Shown in pieces: positions 18,000 through 27,745 of a stretch of DNA of 56,943 nt. The stretch is from assembly GCF_000775285.1 (NCBI RefSeq), contig NZ_JJML01000024.1:13941-70883 (forward strand), given 5' to 3'. Position 1 is the first letter of the stretch; each line of letters opens with the position of its first letter. The DNA is from Neosynechococcus sphagnicola sy1 (GTDB taxonomy: Bacteria > Cyanobacteriota > Cyanobacteriia > Neosynechococcales > Neosynechococcaceae). Made by a program: the position numbers and the translations under genes. The notes below the pieces were generated by a model that saw nothing but the letters and a program-made list of their open reading frames with translations, did no database searches and was not told where the DNA came from.

Positions 18000-18893
18000 T
18001 TGCCTATGTGGCCCCCTATCTGCTCCCGCTTCTTGTCTAGCCGCCTTCTCCTCCTGTCGGTGCTGTCACTGGTAGGATGCACTGCCCTTACGGTTAACCA
18101 GCCAGCACCGACCCCCACCGCAAGTTTGAAAACTGCGGCGGCGGCAGCTCCCAGTGCCCAAGCAATCACCCTGAATAATCAGGGAGCCCGTAAGGTTCAG
18201 AAGGGCAAGTATCAAGGGGCGATCGCTGATTTTTCCCAGGCGATTCACCTCAGCCCTCAGTTTACCGAAGCCTATCTGGGACGCGGGATTGCCTACTCAA
18301 TGCTGGGCAAGCACCCGGCGGCAATCCAGAACTTTGACCAGGCGATTCAACTGCAACCGAATTTTGCCCCTGCTTATTTGAATCGGGCAGATGATTATCA
18401 ACAATTGGGTCAATCCCAACGGGCGATCGCCGATCTTCAGAAAGCGATTCAACTGTTTACCACCCAGGGAGATCAGAAGAATGCCAGTCTCGCCCAACAG
18501 CGCCTTGCCTTGCTGCAAAATCCAGGTCAACCAAATTCCCCCGCTGTAGCCGTGGCCGCCCGCCCCACCCCAGGGATGCCCACTCCAACGATGCCCGCCC
18601 CAGTGGAACCCCTGAATTATGAAGCCGCCTTGGCGAGTCATCTACGTAAGGTGGGTGCCACTATGTTTGCCACCTACTGGTGTCCCTACTGTCGGCGGCA
18701 AGAGCAGCTTTTTGGGGCAGCGGTAAGCCAATTAAATATTGTGGAATGTGACCCTAATGGTACCAATGCCCAGCCAGCGCTGTGTGAACAGAAGGGAGTC
18801 CACGGATACCCCACCTGGGAAATCAATGGGCAGATTTTTCCCGGCATGTTGTCTCTCAGAGAATTGGCTGACCTATCGGGTTTTCAGCGGTGA
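18000..18893 (+). CDS. Lipoprotein with TPR repeats and a VKOR-type thioredoxin domain
   Basis: A 297-residue exported protein. The signal peptide ends in a lipobox LVGC (Cys27), so it should be anchored to a membrane. Three TPR units run from about 58 to 160 (LGRGIAYSMLGKHPAAIQNF and neighbours). After a Pro/Ala linker a thioredoxin-like domain starts near 205, with active-site CPYC at 228-231 and a cis-proline in GYPTWEING. This domain closely resembles the C-terminal thioredoxin domain of cyanobacterial VKOR, including VECDPNGTNAQPALC. ccdA follows after 107 bases. Inference: an extracytoplasmic disulfide enzyme whose TPRs choose the client, re-reduced through CcdA. Confidence 0.8.
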   Translation: MPMWPPICSRFLSSRLLLLSVLSLVGCTALTVNQPAPTPTASLKTAAAAAPSAQAITLNNQGARKVQKGKYQGAIADFSQAIHLSPQFTEAYLGRGIAYSMLGKHPAAIQNFDQAIQLQPNFAPAYLNRADDYQQLGQSQRAIADLQKAIQLFTTQGDQKNASLAQQRLALLQNPGQPNSPAVAVAARPTPGMPTPTMPAPVEPLNYEAALASHLRKVGATMFATYWCPYCRRQEQLFGAAVSQLNIVECDPNGTNAQPALCEQKGVHGYPTWEINGQIFPGMLSLRELADLSGFQR

Positions 18894-19000
18894 GCAACGA
18901 GGCAATCCAGTTACATAATGTTGATGTTTATCGACAGACCTGGGACTGAATCACAGGAGATCGATCCACCTTCGACTGCCATGGACATGATTGGGGGGAT

Positions 19001-19914
19001 ATGTCACGCGCAAAATCCTTAGCAGACTTGCTGGCTCGAAAGTCAGCACTCAAGGTCTTTAGTTTAGGGTTTTTGGTAGGGTTGCTGTTACTCCTGGCTG
19101 CCAGTCAGGGATGGGGGGCGGGTGCCTATGCAGTCCTGCAACAATTAGGATTTACCTTAGGAGAGCAGTATGAGCAGTGGTTTAGCCAACAATCCCTGAC
19201 CCACCCATTGATGTTACTGCTGTTCTCGTTTGTAGGCGGTCTGTTCTCAAGTATTTACCCCCTGCATCCTCTCGTTGTTACCCGTGAACCTTAGCTATAT
19301 TGGCACCCATACCATTACCTCCCGGCAACAGGCATTCTGGAAGGCAGCGGCCTTTGTCTTGGGGGTGGTGACAGTTCTGAGCACCCTGGGGCTAGTTTTC
19401 TGCCTTTGCGGGGATTGTACTGATTAAGTTTCGGGGGTACTTCCATGTGGCGGTCGGGCTGCTGATTATGCTGATGGGAGTGAATCTGACTGGCTGGGTG
19501 CGCTTGCCCCGCCCCCAATTGCCCGTGGTGAAGCTACCGGCCACCAGCCCCCTGCATCCATGGCTCAGCCACCTCGGGAATGGCTTAAAGGGACCCTACG
19601 GGGTCGGCTTAACCTTCGGGTTGGTGAGTTCGCCCTGTACCAGTCCCGTGATGTTTTCTGTGTTAGCCGCAGGAGCCGCGACCGGCTCCCAAGTTCTGAG
19701 TACCCTCGCAATGGTAAGTTATGCCCTTGGGTACACCGCCATCATCTTTCTTGCGAGTCTCTTTACCGGCTTGGCGAAGCAAACCCGTCAGCTTTTACGC
19801 CATGCTGAAACCATTAGCCGCTTTGCAGGTGGGCTATTACTTCTAGTGGGTGGTTTCTATTTGGTGGACGGGGGCCGCTGGGTGATTGCCACCCTGCTTT
19901 TGCCCTCTCTCTAA
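19001..19914 (+). CDS. ccdA: CcdA-type thiol transporter, two frameshifts
   Basis: CcdA carries reducing power across the membrane for cytochrome c maturation. About six hydrophobic spans are present. The two redox cysteines are visible in IYPCILSLLP and in VSSPCTSPV. The frame breaks at the five-C run near 19260 (one C too many) and at the four-T run near 19398 (one T too many); with both removed the protein reads through as about 304 residues. Both are homopolymers. It lies after the TPR-thioredoxin lipoprotein, a likely reduction partner, and before panB on the other strand. Confidence 0.8.
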
Positions 19915-19984
19915 AGGTCTGTGAATCTTCTATTGATGGATCAAGACGCTTGAGCCGAATGTAGTCATCAGCTGACATGAATTG

Positions 19985-20816
19985 CTAATCAACTGATGAG
20001 TTACTGAGGTTGGATCTGGGAGCCTCTGCCCCCGCCCCAGGGCTGGGAAATTGTTGCGATCGCACCTCTCGACCAAACTGTTGCACCGCCTGGGTAATCG
20101 TTCCCCACAAATCTGCATAGGACTTGGCAAAGGGAGGCTGCCGGGGGGACAGCCCCAGCAGATCCGCGGTAACGAGTACCTGACCATCACAGTAGGGGCC
20201 AGCGCCAATCCCGATGGTGGGAATGGTCAACTTTTGACTAATTTGTAAGCCCAGTGTCGCTGGAATGTGCTCCAAGATGATCCCAAAGGCTCCAGCTTGC
20301 TCTAGGGCGATCGCCTGGGTCAGAATTTGCTCCCCCGCCAACTCGGAGTTCCCCTGCTGACGATACCCCAACAGATGCACGGACTGAGGGGTAAGACCCA
20401 CATGCCCCATGACCGGAATTCCTGCTTGCACCAAGCACCGCACGGTTTCAGCCATGGCGGGATAGCCCCCCTCTAACTTCACCCCTTGAATCCCCGCTTC
20501 TTTGAGGACACGGCCTGCGGAGTGCAGCGCCTGCTGGAAACTTTCTTGGTAGCTCAAAAACGGTAGATCACAGATCAGCAGAGCTTGTTTCACCCCCCGA
20601 CGTACCGCCTGAGCATGGTGAATCATCTCATCCAGGGTAATTGGCAGGGTTGTCGGATGCCCCAGGGCGACCATGGCCATGGAATCCCCCCACCAAAATT
20701 AGATCCACCCCGGACTGATCCAGAATCTGAGCGATCGCGAAGTCCCAGGCGGTCAAGGCGACAATCGGTTGCCCCTGCTGTTTACGCTGCATTAAGGTTT
20801 GGATGGTAACTGCCAC
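19985..20816 (-). CDS. panB: 3-methyl-2-oxobutanoate hydroxymethyltransferase PanB, one frameshift
   Basis: PanB makes ketopantoate in pantothenate and CoA synthesis. The GTG at 20816 has GGGAGG six bases upstream and starts [19 protein letters not shown]. Family segments follow: [10 protein letters not shown], then [53 protein letters not shown]. The frame breaks just before DSMAMV at a six-C run (plus strand, near 20688); removing one base restores a single protein of about 277 residues. A normal PanB ends soon after the [12 protein letters not shown] region, so its last 20 residues are an unusual tail. Confidence 0.88.
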
Positions 20817-21144
20817 GGTTGCCTCCCGGCCACAACGACCCTGATCGCCTTTGAGGACTGCCTCTCTGTTCCTCTTCAGGATATCGCTCTCCTGACCTCC
20901 CCGAATGCTGTCACTGTCCACTCCATTCCTGGCTCTGATTCTCGATCTAAAATTTTTCTGACTGTGCGGTTATCCCTATGGTTATAAAATTTCAAGAACC
21001 GTGATACCTTGACGGATAGTGATTCAGTTGCCGCTGTTCCCGTTACCTTGCCCGAATTTCCGAGCTACTGACCGTGTTTTCGATTGGGGTTTCAGCATCC
21101 CATTTTTGAACGTGAGCCGTTAGTTGTGAGCCGGAGGCTTTGAC
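20817..21144. other. Intergenic region between divergent panB and coiled-coil gene
   Basis: A 328-base divergent promoter region. Apart from the ribosome-binding sites at both ends I see no repeat, hairpin with a T-run, or small gene in it. Confidence 0.5.
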
Positions 21145-22380
21145 TTGGTTGATTCTGTGCGAGGGGATACGATACATAGCCTGAACCATTCAACCGTCCC
21201 TTCCCCAGGCTTACCCCGCCCAACTTGGGAACTGGAACGACTAGAACTGCTCGAGCAGCTCGATGAGGTGCGATCTCTGGCACAAAATCGTCTGGATCGA
21301 ATTCATCAACTAGAGCAAGCTCTGGATCAATGCCTCATGGCTTTTTGGGAGATCAAACTCCTGATTCGTGATCAGGAATCGATGGAGAGTCAACTGGCAG
21401 CCACTGAAGCTTTCTCCCATGTGCAGCAACAGGCAATCATGAACCTGAATCAGCAACTCAGTCAGCAGCAACAAGAGTTAGCGTTACAAGAACAGGTATT
21501 TCGGGAGCGAGAGCAACAATTTCAGGAACTCTTGAGCGCAGCGGAAGTTATGGCCCAAGCCCAGCAGACCGAACTGGGATACCTGCGCTCCCATCTAGTT
21601 CATGATCGGACAACGGCGCAGGTTTACCAGAATCAACTGATCCAGGATCTGCAAACTGCCTTAGCCTCGCAACAGCAGCGAGGTCTGGAATTAGCAGCCC
21701 AAGTGCTGACAGCTCGCACTCAGATTATCAGTCTTGAGGTGCAGTTGGATGAGACCCAACGGCAACTGACAACCTATCAGCAACAACATGCCTGCATGGA
21801 ACAACGAGCACCGCTGTCCCATGGTGGTGTTCCACCCTATGATTTGTCCACAAGCAAGGCCCCAGACCCAGCGCTACTCCAGTTAAAATTAGCGGGTTTG
21901 GAAACCGAATTGGTCAGACAGCGCATGCTACAGGCCAAATTGCAGCACACCTGTCAGGAGTTGACTGCTGAACGAGATCGACATAGCGATCGCACGGTGG
22001 CACTGACGCAGCAAGTGGCTGAAATGCAGGAACAAATCCTTCAGCAAGCCCAGCAAGCCAAGGAGTACGAAGCAGCAGTCCAACACTGGAAAGACCGTTT
22101 TCTGGTCAGCCACCGCTATGCCCTACGTTGCCAGGATCTCCTAGCGCAGACTCTGACAGATCCAGCAGTGATCGCCGATAGTCTCACCCCGACAGACCCT
22201 GCCTGCGATCTGCTTCCCCCCATGGATCCAGATGTACTGATACCCGATTTCCTAATGGAAATTCAGCCAACGGCCTTGCCTGAAAGTTCCGAACCCATGC
22301 TTTTGGAGTCCTTTCTTTCTCCTGTGGGAGATCTACCAGCTTTTCTCGCCCGTCGTCGCCGCAATTATCGAGTTCAGTAG
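21145..22380 (+). CDS. Glutamine-rich coiled-coil protein
   Basis: A 411-residue soluble protein dominated by coiled coil (about residues 30-205 and 255-340), rich in Gln, Glu and Leu, with runs such as LNQQLSQQQQELALQEQ. A less ordered acidic, Pro-rich stretch follows and the end is basic (RRRRNYRVQ). The start is a TTG at 21145, supported by GGAGG seven bases upstream. No catalytic motif, signal peptide or membrane span was seen. I recall similar unnamed cyanobacterial proteins but no function. Structural or scaffold roles are typical of such proteins, by inference only. Confidence 0.7.
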   Translation: MVDSVRGDTIHSLNHSTVPSPGLPRPTWELERLELLEQLDEVRSLAQNRLDRIHQLEQALDQCLMAFWEIKLLIRDQESMESQLAATEAFSHVQQQAIMNLNQQLSQQQQELALQEQVFREREQQFQELLSAAEVMAQAQQTELGYLRSHLVHDRTTAQVYQNQLIQDLQTALASQQQRGLELAAQVLTARTQIISLEVQLDETQRQLTTYQQQHACMEQRAPLSHGGVPPYDLSTSKAPDPALLQLKLAGLETELVRQRMLQAKLQHTCQELTAERDRHSDRTVALTQQVAEMQEQILQQAQQAKEYEAAVQHWKDRFLVSHRYALRCQDLLAQTLTDPAVIADSLTPTDPACDLLPPMDPDVLIPDFLMEIQPTALPESSEPMLLESFLSPVGDLPAFLARRRRNYRVQ

Positions 22381-22450
22381 GCTATCTGTCTGTCAATATT
22401 GAGTCACTGGCACCAATAGCAAGGTTTCCCACCCCCCCTCACAAGTGCCC

Positions 22451-23380
22451 CTAGCGATCGCCCAAAAACTCTGTCAGGGCAGCCTTGAGGGTGGGGTACT
22501 GATAGGTAAATCCTTGACTGAGGGTGCGCTGAGGGAGTACCTGCTGTCCTTCTAAAACAACGGTCGCCCCTTCTCCCAGCAGCAATTCCAGGGCAAATCC
22601 TGGGACAGGGAGCCAGGAGGGACGGTGGAGTACCTGCCCCAGAACCTGACAGAGTTCATGCATCCGCACTGGGTTGGGCGCGGTGCCATTGACAACACCT
22701 GACAGCTGCGATCGCGTCAGGGCTTCCAGGATCAAATTCACCAGATCCTCACGATGAATCCAGGAAAACCACTGCTGTCCACTCCCAATTGGGCCTCCGG
22801 CAAAGAGTTTGAAGGGGGGAATCATTTTGGCGATCGCCCCTCCCATACTCAACACAATCCCTAAGCGAACAATCACCAAACGCACCCCATGGGTCGTGAC
22901 CGCTTGGGCAGCAGCTTCCCAGGCTTGGCAGACGTGGGCTAAAAAACTCGTTTCCAGGAGGGCTGGTCTCATCGAAGGCAGCGGTTTCGCTGCGACCGTA
23001 GTAGCCGATCGCCGAGGCATTGACTAGAACCGTTGGCCGGGGATGGGCTTGGGCAATGGCTTCAACTAATTTCTGGGTGCCGTGCCTGCGGCTGTCGAGA
23101 ATCGCCTGTTTCAGGGTGGGAGTCCAACGACCTGCAGCGATGGGTTGGCCTGCTAGATTTACCACGCCCTCACACCCAGAGAGAGCCTGCTGCCAGTCCC
23201 CCGAGACGGTGGGGGTGTAAGGCAGAATTTCCACGGCTGGGAACTGCTCCTCGGGGGAAGCAGACCTGAGCCTTGGTTGCATCCCGAGTCAGCACCAGCA
23301 CTTGATACCCCTCAGCTTGCAGCCGTTCTACTAACCGATGCCCCACAAACCCCGGTTGCCCCTGTGACTGCCACTTTCAT
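22451..23380 (-). CDS. TIGR01777-family epimerase-like protein, three frameshifts
   Basis: An NAD(P)-binding protein of the YfcH/TIGR01777 type (short-chain dehydrogenase fold). It starts [10 protein letters not shown] at 23380, then [47 protein letters not shown] and [14 protein letters not shown]. Three single extra bases break it: in a four-G run near 23360, a five-C run near 23260 and a six-T run near 22952. All three are homopolymer gains, and removing them gives one protein of about 309 residues. The substrate of this family is unknown; cyanobacterial members have been linked to cell division and thylakoid upkeep only loosely. Confidence 0.8.
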
Positions 23381-23548
23381 GCTCCCCTCCCGGCGCTATA
23401 GACTCGGCATTCCGATGATCAACACTGTGTTAGCAGCTGATACCATTCCCCTGGGAGAATGACAGGTAAAAAGGTCGAAATCAGCCGTTACGATCGTCTC
23501 CCTATGTCCTGCAGACCTCCGAAATTAAATGAAGGAAGCTGATTGAGA

Positions 23549-23797
23549 TCAAAGAGCAAAGGAATTTAAGACCCTGGTCACTCTGTCAATAAATTTGTCT
23601 CCCCAAAGGCTAGAGAGTAGCCCACACGAGATCGCCAGCAAGGATGCAAAGCTAACTTGCACCAGGTTGAAATCCATGGACGATCCAGCAGAGATTGGGA
23701 TCAAGATCACAAAGGCAGCTAGGGCTGCCCCTCTCAAAAATCGGTAGATGCTTGCAGTACCGGAGCGTTGATTGACATCAGGGTTTTCAGGAGTCAT
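23549..23797 (-). CDS. Small membrane protein of unknown function
   Basis: An 82-residue protein with two hydrophobic spans, near residues 21-38 and 46-65, and charged ends. It resembles small cyanobacterial membrane proteins with no name; I can give no function. It lies 42 bases downstream of the DUF3318 gene on the same strand, so they are probably transcribed together. Confidence 0.6.
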   Translation of the reverse strand: MTPENPDVNQRSGTASIYRFLRGAALAAFVILIPISAGSSMDFNLVQVSFASLLAISCGLLSSLWGDKFIDRVTRVLNSFAL

Positions 23798-23839
23798 CAA
23801 GGGTTTTCCCTAAAGGTTCGACCAACAAATATCTCGGGT

Positions 23840-24484
23840 CTAGATCGATTCATCGCGGATGGTTTTAGCCTTAGCTTTGGCCTTGGCCGCGCTTTGTTTC
23901 AACGCTTGTAGTCTGGCTTCGTAGCGACTTCGCTGACGTTTTTTCGGGTTTTGCTCAATCAAGGCCTTGAGGGCACTGCCGAGACTTTTATAGGCATTGG
24001 GTAAGGTATAGCCAAATCGGGTCGCCAGGGCGATCGCCTGTTCATCGGCATCAATCGCCTGCTGTAAAATTCGCTCCCCATTATTTTTCTTGTATAGACG
24101 GTAACCGGAAACTCCACAGAGGGTTAAGGCCAGCATCAGGAGCAGCCCATCCTGAACCCAGAGTTCCCCCACCGCACCCCCCAAGCCAATTGCAAGGGCT
24201 GCCATTTCCCAACCATCTTTGGGAATGGTGTCATTCTGAATTCGGGAGACTTCATGCCAGAACAACAGATTCCGTTGATCCAGCGCCAACTGATCCCACC
24301 GCACCAGATCAACTTGGACTTCGACCTGATCCTTTCCAATTTCCTCACAGGCAATCAAGGGAGGATTGACCGCTGACGTACTTTCAACGGTGACCCAACT
24401 TTGCATTTCCGGTGGCAGCAGACTCCGTAAGCGCCGCAGTTCGCTCATTTCAGATCGGGCAGTGGATGTCGCATAGGATGTCAT
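23840..24484 (-). CDS. DUF3318 protein
   Basis: A 214-residue protein read from the ATG at 24484 (MTSYATSTARSEMSELRRLRS). The segments LLPPEMQSW, IACEEIG, WDQLALDQRNLLFWHEVSRIQ and DGWEMAALAIGLGGAVGE are typical of DUF3318, a family largely confined to cyanobacteria and chloroplast-bearing lineages. Two membrane spans are likely, near 93-110 and 113-130, with a long basic, Ala/Lys-rich tail. Function is unknown. An IS1-type remnant abuts its 5' side, so its original promoter may have been replaced. Confidence 0.8.
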   Translation of the reverse strand: MTSYATSTARSEMSELRRLRSLLPPEMQSWVTVESTSAVNPPLIACEEIGKDQVEVQVDLVRWDQLALDQRNLLFWHEVSRIQNDTIPKDGWEMAALAIGLGGAVGELWVQDGLLLMLALTLCGVSGYRLYKKNNGERILQQAIDADEQAIALATRFGYTLPNAYKSLGSALKALIEQNPKKRQRSRYEARLQALKQSAAKAKAKAKTIRDESI

Positions 24485-24539
24485 CGGCTCGACCCCAGTC
24501 AATCAACAAACGTCTAGAGTTCTCAATTTGAAGTATATC

Positions 24540-24773
24540 TTGACGGCGTTGCTGAATGAAGGTATGAATTCCTTTCACTCGTTCGCTGCCTCGGAACCCC
24601 ATGACATTGACATCCATTTTTAGGCATTCCCGTTTCACCTCATCACGGTAGCCTCTCGTGGTCTCATAGCAGCCAATGAATTGACGACCACAATCGACAT
24701 AGATGTGATTTTGTTTACTTTTTTTGAGGCTGTTTTGATGGGTATGGGTTGAGTTGCACTCAGGACATGGCAT
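24540..24773 (-). pseudogene. IS1-family InsA-like transposase remnant
   Basis: From ATG at 24773 the protein reads MPCPECNSTHTHQN, then KQNHIYVDCGRQFIG, then MGFRGSERVKGIHTFI. This is the zinc-finger (CPxC...CxxCGRQF form, the second cysteine pair reduced to one) and helix-turn-helix of IS1-family InsA. It ends there: no DDE domain or inverted repeat was found, so this is a 5' fragment. It lies immediately upstream of the DUF3318 start. The frame runs on to 24450 but the extra residues look non-native. Confidence 0.65.
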
Positions 24774-24883
24774 GGAAATCAGCCTTGATTCATCCCCCAA
24801 TGATGCAACGCCTGTGGGTAGTGGTTGAGGATTGGCAATTTTCCGGGTGATCGCAATGAATGCAAAAACATGATCACAGACCG

Positions 24884-25300
24884 CTAGAAGCCCGTAATGT
24901 GAACCACCAGCTCCCGAGTCGAACCCTGGCGTCGATGCTCCCAGAGATAAATCCCCTGCCAGATTCCCAGTACCAGTTGTCCCTGGGTAATAGGAATTTG
25001 TTCCGAGGTATGGGTCAGGGCCGTGCGAATATGGGCTGGCATATCATCTGGGCCTTCGGTGCTGTGGTGGTAAGAACCCGATTCCGGAACCAGTTTGTCC
25101 AGGAAGGTGGCTAAATCCGTGAGCACATCGGGATCAGCATTTTCTTGAATCACTAGGCTGGCCGAGGTGTGGCGCAGAAACAGGGTGCAGAGTCCGATGT
25201 CTACCTGAGATGCAGCCACTATCCCCTGGATTTGGGGGGTGATCTTGTGAAATCCCTGACCACGGGTGGGAATTTTGAGGCTGTGCTGATAGTGGGTCAT
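24884..25300 (-). CDS. yjbQ: YjbQ/UPF0047 family protein
   Basis: A 138-residue protein of the UPF0047 family, with the conserved LFLRHTSASLVIQENADPDV and the end segment GTWQGIYLWEHR-like (here GIWQGIYLWEHRRQG). Known: some members show weak thiamine-phosphate synthase activity; the true role is not settled. It is the third gene of a tight three-gene unit: the upstream gene stops three bases before its ATG. The conserved His residues (HTS, HHSTEGPDDMPAHIR) needed for metal binding are present. Confidence 0.88.
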   Translation of the reverse strand: MTHYQHSLKIPTRGQGFHKITPQIQGIVAASQVDIGLCTLFLRHTSASLVIQENADPDVLTDLATFLDKLVPESGSYHHSTEGPDDMPAHIRTALTHTSEQIPITQGQLVLGIWQGIYLWEHRRQGSTRELVVHITGF

Positions 25301-25303
25301 GGG

Positions 25304-26395
25304 TCAGACCTGCTCCTGGGTTTGCAAATAGTCCACCACCGCCTGGGCGATCGCCAGATTCCCGTGGGGGTCTAAGGACTGGGACTGCTGCGGCGGCTGC
25401 AAGGGTTGTTCCAGAAATGTCCAAGTTCCCTGATAAAACTCCCCTGGGGTCAGAATTTGATGCTGGGCATACTGTTGGATTCCCTCTAGTAACAGAGGAG
25501 ATTCCACAAAATCTTCCCGGGTAAGGGAAACCAAGGGGATTCCCAGACGACAGGCTTCGGCAAAGGTGCTGTAACCGGGTTTGGACACCACCCGCCCACA
25601 CAGGGGCATGAAGTCAACGGGACGGTACTGATGATCGGTGACCACCCGGAGGTTGGGGAGGGCAGGAGCTTGGGCATCGAAGGTAATGAAGTCCCAGTCG
25701 GGAAATCGGCTAAGACCATCATAGGGAATGGCGTTGAGATTCAGTCCCCCAAAGGTTAAGAGCACGGTTTGCTCTGGGGTGGTCCGCAGCTGAAATTTTT
25801 GCCGTAATTGCCCTAGGTCATGGCGAGGGGTGCCCCCGGTCAAGCCCACATCCCTGATCTGAGGAAAGGCGGCCATGGGTTCATGGAAGGGCAAGCGAAA
25901 CAACTGGTCACAGGCTGCGAAACACTGGCTAATCCAGTCGGCGATCGCACAAAACTCGCCGCCCCAAGCGCGGTAGATATAATCCCAGCCAAAGTTACTC
26001 AACATCCAACAGGGAAGGTCAGCAGCGTGGGCGATCGCCGTTGCCAGGGGCGGAATATCTGCGAGCACTAAACCAACGCGATTTTGGCGAATAAAATTCA
26101 CCTCCCCAGCAATGATCGCCGCCTGTCGCCTTTGAATCCCCTGCAATTGTTCCAGGGTGGCGGCTTTGTCCATGGTGAGGCTGTCCCGCTGGATGACGCC
26201 AATATCCAAGGCTCGAGGACGTTGAATAAACTCACCTTGCAGATAGGAGTCCAGCAACCAGCGGGGGGCAGTTGTCACCAGAATCACCAAAAGATCCGGG
26301 CAGAGGTGCTGTATTTCAGCGACCACCGCAGCGGTGCGGGTGGCATGACCAAAGCCATGATTGGTAATGGCAACGTAGAGCGTGGGTCGAGGCAT
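25304..26395 (-). CDS. MurG-like glycosyltransferase-family protein
   Basis: A 363-residue protein of the GT-B fold resembling MurG/GT28-type enzymes. The N-terminal half begins LYVAITNHGFGHATRTAAVV, the glycine-rich loop expected for this fold; the C-terminal half has LLTFGGLNLN and CGRVVSKPGYSTFAEACRLGIPLV, which matches the nucleotide-sugar binding region (GGxxT and xGxxTxxE-like). The substrate is unknown. It lies three bases after the aminotransferase gene and three before yjbQ, so all three should be co-translated. A role in a cell-surface or small-molecule glycoside is possible. Confidence 0.78.
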   Translation of the reverse strand: MPRPTLYVAITNHGFGHATRTAAVVAEIQHLCPDLLVILVTTAPRWLLDSYLQGEFIQRPRALDIGVIQRDSLTMDKAATLEQLQGIQRRQAAIIAGEVNFIRQNRVGLVLADIPPLATAIAHAADLPCWMLSNFGWDYIYRAWGGEFCAIADWISQCFAACDQLFRLPFHEPMAAFPQIRDVGLTGGTPRHDLGQLRQKFQLRTTPEQTVLLTFGGLNLNAIPYDGLSRFPDWDFITFDAQAPALPNLRVVTDHQYRPVDFMPLCGRVVSKPGYSTFAEACRLGIPLVSLTREDFVESPLLLEGIQQYAQHQILTPGEFYQGTWTFLEQPLQPPQQSQSLDPHGNLAIAQAVVDYLQTQEQV

Positions 26396-26398
26396 AGG

Positions 26399-27621
26399 TT
26401 AGGGCTGTAATTCCCCGATCGCCTGCATTAAGCAGTCGATGTCGGCGGGTTGGGTGAAATAATGCACACAGGCACGCACACAACTGGGCACTGCTAGGGT
26501 GCGCAGGAGCAGACCTCGGGCTTCTAAAGCGGCCACTAAGTTTTTGATGACCGGCAGGGGTGGGGTCGGGGAGCCATTGGAAGCTGACCAGACCTGCCTC
26601 CGGGGGGGGTGGTGCGTAAGCAGCGAATGAACGGGAACTGGGAGAGCTGCTGCCACAGCGTTTGACTGAGCTGGCAAATCTCCTGGTAGCGCTCGGTGGC
26701 CGTGCCCCACTGCTGATGCAGGGCGATAGCAGCGCTTAACCCCGCATAGAGGGGCACCGCTGCGGTGGCAACCTCATAGCGCTTACTCCCTGGCTGCCAA
26801 CCCGTGGGAGTGCCCACTGGGTCAGTGGTGATGCCGCGCCAACCAATAAAGGTGGGCTGGACACTTTCGAGGGCGTCTGGGTGGACATACAGTCCCCCAA
26901 CTCCGGCAGGGCCACACCACCACTTATGGCCAGTAAAGGCATAGAAATCCACAGCGATCGCGGTCAAATCCAGGGGTAGGCAACCCACTGACTGTGCCCC
27001 ATCTACCAAAACCCGCACCGGGGATGCCGCTGCCTCATAGGCATGGCAGATCTGGACAATCTCTGCGAGGGGTAATACCTGCCCGGTATTCCACAACAGA
27101 TGGCTGATGACAACCAGTCGTGTTCGTGGTCGGAGGTGGGTCGCAATACAGGCCACCGGATCACCGTCATTCAGGGTGGCTTGCAGGGGGCACACCGAAA
27201 TCTCAATGGCAAACCGCCGCTGGAGTTCCTGCACCGCTGCCACCACCCCTGGGTGCTCACAGTCGGATATCAGCAGATGATCCCCTGGTTGCCAATTTAT
27301 GCCCCAGAGGGGAATATTACAGCCGACGGTGACATTCTCTGTCAGGGTCAGGGTTGCGGGGGCAATGTTGAGTTCAGCGGCGATCGCGCTTCGAAGTTGG
27401 CTGCACTCCTGAGCGAACCAGGTATGGGCAGTATTGGAGAACGGCCCCGTCTGATCCAGTCTGGTGAAGGCTTGGTGAATCGCGCTGAGGGCGGGGGTAG
27501 GTAAGGGCCCCTGCCCCCCAAAGTTAAAGTACGTGTGGTGGGTCAACGCTGGAAATTGTTGACGATGGGCGTCGAGCAAGGGCGTTCCTCTGGCGAAATG
27601 GGGACCGGGTGACGTTGCCAA
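26399..27621 (-). CDS. Class V aminotransferase (cysteine desulfurase-like), two frameshifts
   Basis: A PLP enzyme of the class V family. It has the cofactor-binding DGAQSVG segment and the Schiff-base lysine in FTGHKWWCGPAGVG near residue 235, and starts near MATSPGPHFARGTPLLDAHR. Near its end the frame breaks twice: in an eight-G run (plus strand 26602-26609), where removing one base gives PEAGLVSFQ, and near 26546, where removing a T gives HQKLVAALEARG. The last part, CVHYFTQPADIDCLMQAIGE, is normal for the family. Substrate unknown; not a standard IscS or SufS. First gene of the unit with the glycosyltransferase and yjbQ. Confidence 0.82.
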
Positions 27622-27745
27622 CCTCCGGGAAATGGCTGGATTGACTCCAGCTTAGAACGCAGACCCACGATTCACCAACCGTCGGGAGCTTTCTAACTGG
27701 CACTGTGACACCTCATCAACTGAGGATTCCTGCTAGTTTGGAGGC

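Noticed and set aside
27100-27504. Plus-strand frame of 134 codons opposite the aminotransferase
   Set aside because: Shadow of the PLP enzyme frame, which carries DGAQSVG and the lysine motif.
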